Shown piece after piece: positions 1 through 9,524 of a stretch of 61,220 bases of DNA. Numbering within the stretch: position 1 is the stretch's first letter; each line of letters opens with the position of its first letter. Position numbers and translations under genes: made by a program. The notes beneath the pieces are model-generated. The model was not told where the DNA came from. It searched no databases and saw only the letters and a program-made list of their open reading frames with translations. The stretch is from CAYMAI01 sp964388445 (GTDB lineage: Bacteria > 4484-113 > JAGGVC01). The DNA is taken from assembly GCA_964388445.1 (NCBI GenBank), contig CAYMAI010000011.1, positions 1-61,220 on the forward strand. The letters are read 5' to 3'.

Positions 1-1506
1 TCTTCCAAGCATCCAGCTTTTGACGCGCGCGCCTTCGTACATCAGGTTCGCGCCGCTTATCTCAAGCGTGCCGCGATCCGACGGCAGTGCGATGCTGTTT
101 TCGTTGTACGTCATATTCCGCTGGCTGAATAATTCCGAGGGGTTCACGGCGAGCGACGACATAACCGCGGGCGTTGCGCCGTTCACGAGCACGAGCTTGC
201 CCTTCGCTGCGATGGCCTCGGTATCGCCAGCCGATGACGTCGAGGGGTTGTACGTGCGCCGTGCCGGGGATATCTCGTCGGGGACGTTGATGTATTGCGT
301 CGAGCTGTTCGTGACTACCTGCTGGCTCTCCACGGGACGCAGCGCACCGGGCTTGTTCGTCCACGTGGGCGCGGTGTTCGTGTTCGTCGCGTCGATGTTG
401 CCCACTAGCTTCAAGCCGTCCCGCACGTGCTCGAATACCGTCGTCGTGGGGCCGGATGTCGTCCTGTCGGTTCTTACGAGCCTGCCAAGCCCGTCGTAAG
501 CGTGTTTGACGGTTATCCCAAGCATCCCCACGGCGTGCTGCGTCAAGCGGTTCTCGTAGTCGTATTGCAGCGTGGATACCAGCGGGAACTGCCCGTTCCA
601 AGTTTCCGTAACCTGCGTTATGTTGCCGTTCGCGTCGTTCGTAAGCGCCGCGGCGTAGTTGTTCAGGTTCGTATTCTCGCTGATTGCCGTCAAATGCCCC
701 ATGGCGTTGAAAGTATACCCGAAGCTTCTAGGATTTTGCAAGTTGCCCGAAATTTCCAGATTTGTCCTGTTTCCGGCGCTGTCGTACGTGTGGTCGAACT
801 GATACCGCAGATTCGAGCCGCTGTCCGTCATCTTCTCCTGTTTGATGCGGCTTAACCGGTCGAATGCGATAAGGTACGTATCGCCTGTCGTGGTTTCGGC
901 GCGCTCGTAGCCGTAAGTATTCGACGGGAGGCCGCCGGGGGAATAGTCATAATCGTATTGTTCGAGCGTGTTCGGCGGGCCGTCGTCGTCCTTCAAAACG
1001 TGCTGCGTGACGCGGCCTATCGCGTCGTAATCGTAATGCGAGGTGTACCCGTTCGAGTAAGTGGCAAGTGTGACGTTGCCGTTCTCGTCATATCCGTACG
1101 CGGTAACCCTGCCTGCTCCGCCCGGATCGTAAGTGAGCTGCTTGAGCCTGCCCGCGGGGTCGTATTCGTATTCGGTCTCGGTCGAGGTGTGATCCGTCAC
1201 TTTCGTCACGCGATTCATCCCGTCGTATTCGTAGCTAAGCGCATTCCCCTGCTGATCCGTGTGCGAAGTGAGCCGTGCGAAGTCGTCGTAGCCCATACTG
1301 GCGGATGTGCCCAGCGGGTCGTCGTATGACGTAATGCGGCAGCAGTTCCAATCGAAGTCCACGTCCACGTCCGAGCCGCCGCTGCCCATCCCCTTGTAGC
1401 GGATGCGCGTGCGCTGGCCGCGAGTGTTGTATGTGTATTCGGTGTTCTGGCTTTTGAAGTCCGTCACTTTAAAGATGTTGCCGTTACCGTCGTAGTATTT
1501 CGTGTT
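1..1506 (-). CDS. Orphan RHS/YD-repeat core fragment (no start codon, cut by left edge)
   Basis: This stretch reads in frame on the minus strand as the distal core of an RHS protein. Blocks I translated give N-T-K-Y-Y-D-G-N-G-N at the upstream end and E-G-A-R-V-K-S-W-M-L-G-R at the window edge, both matching the large RHS protein next door. It aligns to 3061-4566 at a constant offset of 3,060 bases, a multiple of three, so there is no net indel or frame change. I saw no stop codon in the parts translated. Its upstream end abuts the stop codon of the putative immunity gene, and it has no start codon or Shine-Dalgarno sequence of its own. In known RHS systems such displaced core-plus-tip cassettes are silent until recombination moves them onto the full-length gene. 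Its own toxin tip would lie outside the window. Calling it a silent cassette is inference. Confidence 0.8.
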
Positions 1507-1903
1507 ATTTACTCATACCAACAAGGGGAAACAGAAATGAAATAACAATATTGACAATCATAAGAGTACCAAAAATTGCGGCCAGATTATAAATAAAGGC
1601 TGCTACCAATCTATTTCTGAAGTTATCCATACGGTAATTTGCTAATACTAATAAATTAAACACTAAGTTGGCTGACAATAATTGTCCGTAGTAACACATA
1701 CTCCACCTAATTTCACTTGCCAATACACTTATAGAGCTTTTGTCCATTGGGCTTTGAGCTGCAACAGCCCAATTAGAGGACAAGTTAAATGATAATACTA
1801 TAGTCAGCCATAGTTCATATGCAGATAATGCTGCAAGCATTAGGTACGCCAAAATAAACAACCACTTGCATACTTCATATTTCGAAACTCTTTTAATATA
1901 CAT
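1505..1903 (-). CDS. Small polytopic membrane protein, putative RHS immunity protein
   Basis: This 132-residue protein has a hydrophobic segment near residues 14-37, another near 70-90, and a long hydrophobic C-terminal stretch, giving about four membrane passes. I recognise no family. I chose the ATG at 1903, just after the RHS stop at 1912; an in-frame upstream start at 1957 would overlap the toxin by 46 bases. It is clearly AT-richer than the RHS core, like the toxin tip before it. In polymorphic toxin loci the gene directly after the toxin tip normally encodes the cognate immunity protein. A membrane immunity protein would suggest a tip that attacks the cytoplasmic membrane, but that is inference. 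The stop codon sits exactly where the orphan RHS core begins. Confidence 0.6.
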   Translation of the reverse strand: MYIKRVSKYEVCKWLFILAYLMLAALSAYELWLTIVLSFNLSSNWAVAAQSPMDKSSISVLASEIRWSMCYYGQLLSANLVFNLLVLANYRMDNFRNRLVAAFIYNLAAIFGTLMIVNIVISFLFPLVGMSK

Positions 1904-1911
1904 TTGTTCGT

Positions 1912-4900
1912 TTAAAAGTCTAATCCTATATCCAAAATGGCTGGGCACGAACAGCATTCGTTAACTATTAAATTCGTAATAGCATCATAGTCTTGACCGG
2001 TTAAACTAATTGGATTATTAGGATTTGCGAAGTTTGTTGCACAACACTGGTACATTTTAAGGGCAGCAACAATTTGACGAAAACACCACATGCTGGATCT
2101 CAATGTAATGCGGCCATTATCAAAAGTATAGATATTTTGCATTGGCATAAACTCGTCACAACATATTTTATAAACGCATTTACTTCCAAATAAAAAGTGG
2201 CGGCCAACAAATGCAATTTGCCCGGTGTTATTGCATGTCCTATGTCCTCTAACGGAATATGGTTCGCCCTTATTACAGCATTGAAGAATAGTCGCGGCAT
2301 ATGTATTTAGGTTTTTGCCTTGTTGACTCAAAGAGGTTATGCAGTCGCAAACCATTTGTGCTGCCTTGCGAAACGCGCGCGCGCATTGGGAATTGCTGTA
2401 TTGATAATTTGGAGGAGCATTTCCCTGAGTCGGCCCTCCGGGCGAAAAACGGCCCCCAGCCCCGCAACTCGTACAGCCGCCTCGAAATCCTCCACCGCCT
2501 CCGCTTCCTCCCGGGCCGGTTCCCCCGCCGCCGAAGCCGACAGAAGCGCAATATTCGTTGCAACAACCCCAGCCCGTGTTCGGATCGTCCCACGGACAAT
2601 AGTAGCCGTAACATCCCGCAACGGAGCGCATATGCCCGCAAAACTCGTTAATGTACGCCATATCGGTGCGATCTTTCAAGCGCTTGCAATGGTCGCCTGC
2701 GTACGTGAACGGCACAATCGGGCAAAAGCCGACGTTGCCGAATAGAATGCAGCCCGGCGCGAAATACGGATCGGTCATTGACTGCGCGGTCTTGCAAGAG
2801 CAGCAGCATTTGTCCGCGGGATCGCCGCCGCAGCTGGCGCAGCAGTTACAGCCCTCCATCCCGTGGCAGTAACCCGGTGCGCAAGGCGGAGGCGGGGGTG
2901 GCTGAGACGGGTCTTCATTTTTGCCGGGGCAGCAAAGATTGTTGATGCTGTTGCCGTATCCAAGAGTCGGCGTCATAGAAGGCTGCGGGCGAAGGTTGCC
3001 GATTTGAAACATTCCATGGGGGAAGAAATCGCCGTATCCCCTGCCGCCCGGATTCAAGTCCCTGCCCAACATCCAGCTTTTCACGCGCGCACCTTCGTAA
3101 ATCAGGTTCGCGCCGGATAACTCAAGCGTGCCGCGATCCGACGGAAGCGCAATCGAGTTCTCGTTGTAGGTCATATTCCTTTGATTGAAAAGTTCCGACG
3201 GGTTCATCGCAAGCGAGTTCATAAGCGCCGGGGCCGCGCCGTTAATCAAAACGAGCCTGCCTTTGGCTGCGATGGCTTCGGTGTCGCCAGCGGCGCTCGT
3301 CGAGGGATTATACGTACGCCGTGCGGGGGAAATCTCGTCGGGGACGTTGATGTATTGCGCAGAGCTGTTTGTCACAACCTGCTGGCTCTCCACGGGACGC
3401 AGCGAGCCGGGCTTGTTCGTCCACGTGGGCGCGGTATTCGTATTCGTGGCGTCGATGTTGCCGACTAGCTTCAATCCATCTCTCACATGCTCGAATTGCG
3501 TGGTAGTAGGCCCTGCGATTGTCCTGTCGGTTCTAATAAGCCTGCCGAGGCCGTCGTATGCGTGTTTGACGGTCACGCCTAGCATCCCGACGTTGTGCTG
3601 CGTCAACCGGTTCTCGTAATCGTACGCAAGCGTCGAAGCGAGGGGCGTGAGGCCGTTCCACGTTTCGGTCGTTTGCGTGATGTTGCCGCTTGCATCGCAC
3701 GTCACAGCCGCGACGTAGTTGTTCAAATTCGTATTCTCGCTTACCTGCGTCAGATGCCCCATGGCATTGAAAGTATATCCGAAATTGCGGGGATTGTAAA
3801 GATTGCCGGATATTTCCAGATTAGTCCTGTTACCGGCGCTGTCGTAAGTATGATCGAACTGATACCTAAGATTCGAGCCGCTGTCCGTCATCTTTTCCTG
3901 CTTTATGCGGTTTAGCCGGTCGAATGCGATCAAGTACGTATCGCCCGTAGTGGTTTCGGCACGCTCGTAGCCGTAGGTGTTCGAGGGGAGTCCGCCGGGG
4001 GAATAGTCGTAATCGTATTGTTCGAGCGTGTTCGGGGGCCCCGCGTCGTCTTCGAGCGTGTGCTGCGTAACCCGATTCCCGTCGTCGTAGGTGTATGTGG
4101 ACTTGTAGCCGTTCGAGTACGTGGCGGTCAGCGCATTGCCGTTCTCGTCGTACTCGTATGCGGTAACCCTGTCGGCTCCTCCGGGGTCGTACGTGAGCGA
4201 TTTCAGCCTGCCCGCGGGGTCGTATTCGTATTCGGTTTCGGTCGAGGTATGATCCGTCACTTTCGTCACGCGATTCATCCCGTCGTATTCGTAAGCGAGC
4301 GCATTGCCCTGCTGATCCGTATGCGAGGTGAGCCGTGCGAATTCGTCGTACGACATGCTCGCGGAAGTTCCAAGCGGGTCGTCGTAAGAAGTGATACGGC
4401 AGCAGTTCCAATCGAAGTCCACGTCAACGTCGGAGCCGCCGCTACCCATCCCCTTATACCGGATGCGCGTCCGCTGGCCGCGAGCGTTGTAGGTGTATTC
4501 CGTGTTCTGGCTTTTGAAGTCGGTCACTTTCACGATGTTGCCGTTTCCGTCGTAGTATTTCGTGTTCGTATAGTTCGTCGAGGAAACCGTGGGCGTGACG
4601 GTCGTGACGTTCCTGCCCATAGCGTCGAACGTCTTCGGCCACTGTCCGCCGTTTTGGTCGGTGGTCGTGGTTATTTGCGAATTGTTGTTGTACGCGTATG
4701 CCGTCGTGACGTAAGAACCGCCGCCGGATGTGTCGGTATAGTTCCTTACGTGCGTGGTGCGCCCCGCCTGGTCGTACACATACGCCGTACGGCGGCTGTC
4801 CGGCATATCCACCTGAGTCGTGCGCATGTTCTTGTCGTAAGTGGTCGTAGTGGTGCGTGAAAGCGGGTCGGTCGAGGTTTTAAGCTCGCCACGCAGCCCG

Positions 4901-7900
4901 TATTCGAATTCGGATGCGTTTCCTCTGCCGTCGTACGACTTGCTGACCTGGCCGTTGAGCGTGAATTCGGCTTTGGTCTCGATGTAAGCGTCGGAAGGCG
5001 AGGTTTCGTAAAGCATTTCGGTTATCCGCCTGCGCCCGATTTCGTCGTAAACGAACCGCTGCCTGCCGCCTTCGGGGAAGTCTATCTGCACTGTTTGCCC
5101 GGCGTCGTCGAACGTGTAATCCGTGTCGTAAGTGACGGTCTGACCGGAGTTTTCACGCCGGACGCGCGTAGTCCGGCCCGCGGCGTCGTATTCATACAGG
5201 GTTTGCGCGCCGAGAGGATGAACCGTCTTTTCAACAAGACCCCGGTCGAGATAGAAAGTCTGGAAGTCGTAAGTGCCCGGTATCGTCGTAATACGCACAC
5301 GGCCAAGCTGGTCGTATGTATACAGCGCCGGAGTATTCCCGTTTCTGTCGGTCGTCTTTTCAAGCTCGCCGCCGAGATAATAGAAGCGCTGGTCGATATA
5401 GCGTACGTCGCTATTGCTTACGTCTTTCACCTGCGGGTATGTGGTCTTTACGGGCCTGTCCCAGATGTCGTATTCGTATTCCGTGGCGTAAACCGAGCCG
5501 CTGTTCTCTTTGTTCCAAGTTTTAAGTACGTTGCCGTTTAGGTCGAACTCGGTGTCGGAAGTGTTCCAGCCGATAATCGTCGTGGTGGTAGCCGAATTGT
5601 AAACGCGGCTGTTGACGGCGCGGTTCAGATTGTCGTACTTCGTCTCGGAATACCACGCTTTGGAGTTGGACACGCTCTCGAAGTCGTAATGCTTGGTAAC
5701 ATTGCCGTTCTTGTCGTAATCGCGCTCGTCGTTTACATAAGTGACCGTGACAACTCCGCCGCCGCCGGTAATGTACGAATTCGGCTGATAGGACTTATGC
5801 AGCCGGCCGTCGTCGTCGTATTCATTCAGCGTGTAGTATTTTGTCGGTGTCGAGCCTAGGCCCGCATATCCCGCTGGCGTAAGCTGTTTGCGCACGTTCC
5901 CCGCGCTGTCGTAAGTCGTTTCGCTGGTAAGCGTTACGTTCTGGGTATCCGGTGGATCCTGCGAATAGTCGTATTCCGTAACGTCACGAAGCACTTTGAC
6001 TACACGCGAAAGCACATCCAGTTCGTATCGGGTCTCGCGGATGACGGCTTGCGGATTAGACGAATCGTATTTCTCCACCTTGAGAGTATTTCCGAGCTTG
6101 TCGTATGTCGGCTCGGTGAAAGGCTGATAGGCTGGTTTCGATGCAGCATCGTACGGGTCGTATGTTTGATAAATGCGGCCTGCGTCGTCGTAAGTGAACT
6201 CGGATGTGATGCCGTTTGCTGCACTGGGCGAATTAACCTTGGTCGTCAGCCCGCGCTTGTCGTAGGTGTAAGTCGTGTCGTAGCCTGTAATTCCGCCGCT
6301 TAAATCCACGTAAACGGTGGAATTCTTCATCCGGCTCATTCCGTCGTACTCGAACTCCTGCGCTTTGAACCGGTTTATCGCACTATCGCCGTTGTATTGA
6401 GCTTCGGTCAAGGCTAGATTGGGTTTGAGCCTGTGGACTTCGAGCGTGTTTCCGTTCTTGTCATACACGTAAGCCGCAACCGTCAAATCGACGTTGACCG
6501 TAAGAGGCGGCGGCGTAGCTTTCTTCACGGTCGTGCGCCTTTTAACCGACGTCAAGAAACTCCGGTCGTCGTAAACGTAAAGCGTGTAATGCTCGCTCGA
6601 CTTCGGCAGTATTACCTTCGTCACGCGCGTAAACGTGGCGTTGTATTCGTTCGTGGTCGTGGAGCGTGTCGCACTCGCTACCGGCTCTGCGGTAGTTACC
6701 GTAAGCACTGCGCCGTAAATATCGTCGTAAGTGTAATCCGTTTTGTTGTTCGCTGTACCGGCGTCCGTTTGCAGCGGGTCGCGTACCCAAGCGAGGTCGC
6801 CGGTGTCCGAATCGTATCCGAACGTCGTCTCGAAACCGAGCGGCGTCTTGCTGGAAACGAGATTGCCATCGCCGTCGTATTGCATTTCGGTTGCGACAAG
6901 GTCGATTTGCTTTGGCGTGCCGGATGCGTCTTCGTAGTAATAATCGCCACTGTCTTCCTGCACTAGGTCTATGTCTATGTTGCCGGGCGGTTCGGTTACA
7001 AGATCGTCGCGGTTCGGCTTCTGCGTATAGGCGTAGTGCACCTTGTCTTGCAGGTCGTTATCGGGCGTTCCCCCCCAGGGGTCCTTGCGGAAGTCGAAAA
7101 ACGTAAGAAATCCAAGCTGATCCTTCACGACTTCGAGGTCGAATTCGGCGTTGTAGAAGAACTTGGTATCGACGGTTCCCGATGAATCCCCGGAATCGCC
7201 CGGCACTCCGGTTGTGATCTTGGCAATCTGATAGTTTGCATCCGTCCAATCGTAATCCACCTGATTCTTGTTGTCCGAAGGGTCGTAAAGGGGATCGAAA
7301 CTCCTGAGAAGTTTCCCTTCGTCGTATTGGTAGTCGTTTTGCCCCTGAATTTCGTAAAGCCACTCGTGCTCTTCTGGATCTGTTACCTTGGTTAAGGTGT
7401 TCTCATCGCCGTCAATCATGTTCCCGTTTGTGAGACCGTAGGCAAAAGCAGTGACAGCTTCGTTACTTCCATCAATTGGCTGTTCGATTTGGGATACTTT
7501 GCCGGAGTCGTAGTGGATTTGGGTTTTAAGAGTACCAGAAACATAGTTTTCACTGTCGAAAATGTACTTAAGCAACTTCGGATCATCGTTACTCCACTGG
7601 TACTTGGTGGACATGTTCAAATCCAGATCCGTCTGGGCTTCGCGAAACCATTGAACGTCAATCAAATATCCACTGCTATAGGTGTACTTGACGTACACCT
7701 TGTAGCTGCTTTCTTCGGTGTCATCAAGAATCCACTTCTCGATCAAATTAGTCTGGCTGACGTAAGTGGGAGTAAGTATCGTGTGGTCGTCCCAGCCCGG
7801 CGCGCTTTTGTCGTAATAGTGAATCTGAACGTCTTCAATCTGTACCGTGGGATACCCGTTGTCCGGAATACGGTTAATCTTTAGAGCGTGATAATCGCCG

Positions 7901-8418
7901 TTGTATTCCCTCTTTTCCCGGATGAGGGTTAAATAAGCCACGGTCATATCTTCGTTTCGCTCGAAGTAAAGGACATGCGAGCCGTCGTCCAACTCGTATC
8001 TCGAATCGGTTGAATTCCAAGTAAGCTTGAACTTCTTGAGTCCTACCGGCATAACGAATTTGCTGTTACCGGAATCCCAAGTTATTTCATACTCGGAGCC
8101 GGTGGCGTCTTTGTAAGTAACGGCGGTAGTTGCCGGGTCCAAGTCCGCAGCGAAAATGCAAGCATCGAAAGTTGTCGTGAATCCGTAACCGTGAGGCCTT
8201 GGCACATCCGATGCCGTTACATCCAGATGGTTATAGGTACGGGTGTAAATTGGCATTACTCGCGCTGCAAGCACGAAATCGGTCATGGAATGGATTAAAT
8301 TGCCGCTGTAGTGGTTGACGAGCAAAACCATGGGGCGATCGCTTCTCTGTCCGCCGCCCAACAGCGAAAAGCTGCTATAGCTCAACCACGGTTTAACTCC
8401 GATTCTTGCGTCTGCCAT
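1912..8418 (-). CDS. RHS/YD-repeat polymorphic toxin (2,168 residues)
   Basis: A giant YD-repeat protein. The N-terminus (about residues 40-115, with a T-R-T-Y-N motif and G-Y-G-F-T-T-T) resembles the DUF6531 entry domain of RHS proteins. Dozens of YD repeats of the Y-E-Y-D-x-x-G-R type run from about residue 500 to 1700 and would fold into the hollow beta-cocoon that encloses the toxin tip. The usual RHS core ending (D-P-x-G-L type) is not visible; instead there is G-R-D-L-N-P-G-G-R-G-Y-G near 1795. A Pro/Gly/Cys-rich linker follows, then an AT-rich Cys-rich tip of about 160 residues (from about 2007) that matches no toxin family I recognise. No signal peptide is evident, so the export route is unknown. 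The start at 8418 follows a GGGAG motif. The tip's low GC suggests it was acquired separately. Confidence 0.88.
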   Translation of the reverse strand: MADARIGVKPWLSYSSFSLLGGGQRSDRPMVLLVNHYSGNLIHSMTDFVLAARVMPIYTRTYNHLDVTASDVPRPHGYGFTTTFDACIFAADLDPATTAVTYKDATGSEYEITWDSGNSKFVMPVGLKKFKLTWNSTDSRYELDDGSHVLYFERNEDMTVAYLTLIREKREYNGDYHALKINRIPDNGYPTVQIEDVQIHYYDKSAPGWDDHTILTPTYVSQTNLIEKWILDDTEESSYKVYVKYTYSSGYLIDVQWFREAQTDLDLNMSTKYQWSNDDPKLLKYIFDSENYVSGTLKTQIHYDSGKVSQIEQPIDGSNEAVTAFAYGLTNGNMIDGDENTLTKVTDPEEHEWLYEIQGQNDYQYDEGKLLRSFDPLYDPSDNKNQVDYDWTDANYQIAKITTGVPGDSGDSSGTVDTKFFYNAEFDLEVVKDQLGFLTFFDFRKDPWGGTPDNDLQDKVHYAYTQKPNRDDLVTEPPGNIDIDLVQEDSGDYYYEDASGTPKQIDLVATEMQYDGDGNLVSSKTPLGFETTFGYDSDTGDLAWVRDPLQTDAGTANNKTDYTYDDIYGAVLTVTTAEPVASATRSTTTNEYNATFTRVTKVILPKSSEHYTLYVYDDRSFLTSVKRRTTVKKATPPPLTVNVDLTVAAYVYDKNGNTLEVHRLKPNLALTEAQYNGDSAINRFKAQEFEYDGMSRMKNSTVYVDLSGGITGYDTTYTYDKRGLTTKVNSPSAANGITSEFTYDDAGRIYQTYDPYDAASKPAYQPFTEPTYDKLGNTLKVEKYDSSNPQAVIRETRYELDVLSRVVKVLRDVTEYDYSQDPPDTQNVTLTSETTYDSAGNVRKQLTPAGYAGLGSTPTKYYTLNEYDDDGRLHKSYQPNSYITGGGGVVTVTYVNDERDYDKNGNVTKHYDFESVSNSKAWYSETKYDNLNRAVNSRVYNSATTTTIIGWNTSDTEFDLNGNVLKTWNKENSGSVYATEYEYDIWDRPVKTTYPQVKDVSNSDVRYIDQRFYYLGGELEKTTDRNGNTPALYTYDQLGRVRITTIPGTYDFQTFYLDRGLVEKTVHPLGAQTLYEYDAAGRTTRVRRENSGQTVTYDTDYTFDDAGQTVQIDFPEGGRQRFVYDEIGRRRITEMLYETSPSDAYIETKAEFTLNGQVSKSYDGRGNASEFEYGLRGELKTSTDPLSRTTTTTYDKNMRTTQVDMPDSRRTAYVYDQAGRTTHVRNYTDTSGGGSYVTTAYAYNNNSQITTTTDQNGGQWPKTFDAMGRNVTTVTPTVSSTNYTNTKYYDGNGNIVKVTDFKSQNTEYTYNARGQRTRIRYKGMGSGGSDVDVDFDWNCCRITSYDDPLGTSASMSYDEFARLTSHTDQQGNALAYEYDGMNRVTKVTDHTSTETEYEYDPAGRLKSLTYDPGGADRVTAYEYDENGNALTATYSNGYKSTYTYDDGNRVTQHTLEDDAGPPNTLEQYDYDYSPGGLPSNTYGYERAETTTGDTYLIAFDRLNRIKQEKMTDSGSNLRYQFDHTYDSAGNRTNLEISGNLYNPRNFGYTFNAMGHLTQVSENTNLNNYVAAVTCDASGNITQTTETWNGLTPLASTLAYDYENRLTQHNVGMLGVTVKHAYDGLGRLIRTDRTIAGPTTTQFEHVRDGLKLVGNIDATNTNTAPTWTNKPGSLRPVESQQVVTNSSAQYINVPDEISPARRTYNPSTSAAGDTEAIAAKGRLVLINGAAPALMNSLAMNPSELFNQRNMTYNENSIALPSDRGTLELSGANLIYEGARVKSWMLGRDLNPGGRGYGDFFPHGMFQIGNLRPQPSMTPTLGYGNSINNLCCPGKNEDPSQPPPPPPCAPGYCHGMEGCNCCASCGGDPADKCCCSCKTAQSMTDPYFAPGCILFGNVGFCPIVPFTYAGDHCKRLKDRTDMAYINEFCGHMRSVAGCYGYYCPWDDPNTGWGCCNEYCASVGFGGGGTGPGGSGGGGGFRGGCTSCGAGGRFSPGGPTQGNAPPNYQYSNSQCARAFRKAAQMVCDCITSLSQQGKNLNTYAATILQCCNKGEPYSVRGHRTCNNTGQIAFVGRHFLFGSKCVYKICCDEFMPMQNIYTFDNGRITLRSSMWCFRQIVAALKMYQCCATNFANPNNPISLTGQDYDAITNLIVNECCSCPAILDIGLDF
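3061..4566 (-). repeat. Direct repeat of the RHS core shared with 1-1506
   Basis: This segment inside the large RHS gene has a second copy at 1-1506, same orientation, constant offset of 3,060 bases. Blocks compared by eye agree at roughly nine in ten bases, and many differences are at third codon positions. The repeat flanks the AT-rich toxin tip and immunity gene, which is the geometry needed for homologous recombination to swap or delete the tip. Confidence 0.85.
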
Positions 8419-8763
8419 AACATTACTCCCAAAAAACCCACGACTGCCGGACGCTTATGCCCAATCAGCTATTCCTGACCTTTCAAGCCAATCTTACGCA
8501 GCACAACCATCCGTATCAACTTACAAAGTCAAGCTACAAACGCCATAAGCGTATCCCGAACCGGCAATTCAAGTAACCCCAGTACCGGTTCCCAAATCTT
8601 CTTAGGAAGCACGATTTCTATATACCTGCGAAAATCCGCCTTGTCAACACCTTGGAGAAACTTTTTTTATGGATTCCCAAAAGAAGATTCTGGGACTTAA
8701 GTAAAGCCGCATCAGTACGTGGATTTCAGGTAAAGTTAGTTTTTGGAATTTTTTTAGAAAGCC
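8419..8763. other. Intergenic region upstream of the RHS gene
   Basis: These 345 bases separate the RHS start from the stop of the Pro-rich protein, both on the minus strand. The part near 8640-8760 is AT-rich with T and A runs and could hold the terminator of the upstream gene and the RHS promoter. I could not identify either with confidence, and I see no convincing gene here. Confidence 0.4.
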
Positions 8764-9498
8764 TTACTTTGGCTTTTTGGAACCGAACTGACCTATGCTC
8801 CCCGGCATTTTTGCACTTCTCGGCACTCCTGGAATATTCGGCAAAGCTGGAATACTAGGCATTCCGGGCACTTGCGGCGCTTGAGGATTATCAGCCATTC
8901 CGGGTATTTGAGCCTGACGTGCATCTACAGGCCAAGTCAGTGAGAAATGCAGAGGCATATACAACTTTGGGGATTTTCTGAATTCAACAACTCTAGGCTC
9001 ATTGACAGCATCCTTGGATATTTCTTTTTGGGAATCATTTTGTTTCAGTTCCTTGATTCTGACTGATTCTTCGTTTTCAATTATGGGCGGGGCAATAGGT
9101 GCAAGCTCTGGTGAGGAAAGCTCGTTTTGAATCTGTTTGGTAGCCTGCTCGAAAAGCCGTTTTCTCGCTCGTTCTTCAATGGCGTCCCATTTTTTTGAAA
9201 TGATTAGATTCAGAGGGGCTTTCCTTTGCCTGAATCCCTGCAAGGTTACTTCCTTTCTGACTTCTTCCGCTGACTCACGAATCGACTTCTCTATGTCCAT
9301 TGTGCCGATGATGCAGTCGCACCTGACTTGTGTGAATCCAATAACCTGATGGCTGAAAACGAGCGTGGGAAGTAGTGCCGTTAGACAGCCTCCGGGGTCA
9401 GATTGAACTCCCTGCTTTTTCTTTGAATGGACTTCTATGTCTTTTGCCGATGGCGCTCGGCGCAGTTTATTTCGGTATCGATTAGCGTCCTTTACCAT
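8764..9498 (-). CDS. Hypothetical protein with Pro/Gly-rich C-terminal tail
   Basis: A 244-residue protein of no family I recognise. The N-terminal 60 residues are basic. Residues 67-130 are charged and probably helical. The last 50 residues form a low-complexity P-G-M/P-G-V/P-x-I-P run ending in G-S-K-K-P-K. An internal ATG at 9300 could be an alternative start that removes the N-terminal third. It lies 26 bases downstream of the TIR-like gene on the same strand, so the two are probably co-transcribed. Its position in the defence island suggests an accessory role to the TIR protein, but nothing in the sequence proves this. Confidence 0.55.
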   Translation of the reverse strand: MVKDANRYRNKLRRAPSAKDIEVHSKKKQGVQSDPGGCLTALLPTLVFSHQVIGFTQVRCDCIIGTMDIEKSIRESAEEVRKEVTLQGFRQRKAPLNLIISKKWDAIEERARKRLFEQATKQIQNELSSPELAPIAPPIIENEESVRIKELKQNDSQKEISKDAVNEPRVVEFRKSPKLYMPLHFSLTWPVDARQAQIPGMADNPQAPQVPGMPSIPALPNIPGVPRSAKMPGSIGQFGSKKPK

Positions 9499-9524
9499 TG
9501 GCGCTTCCTCACAGAGTGTCGAAA

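Noticed and set aside
4018..4860. A 280-codon plus-strand frame inside the RHS gene
   Set aside because: Antisense shadow of YD repeats; low-complexity Val/Arg/His protein without any domain.
8652..8858. A 68-codon plus-strand frame upstream of the RHS gene
   Set aside because: It overlaps the end of the Pro-rich protein gene antisense and has no ribosome site.
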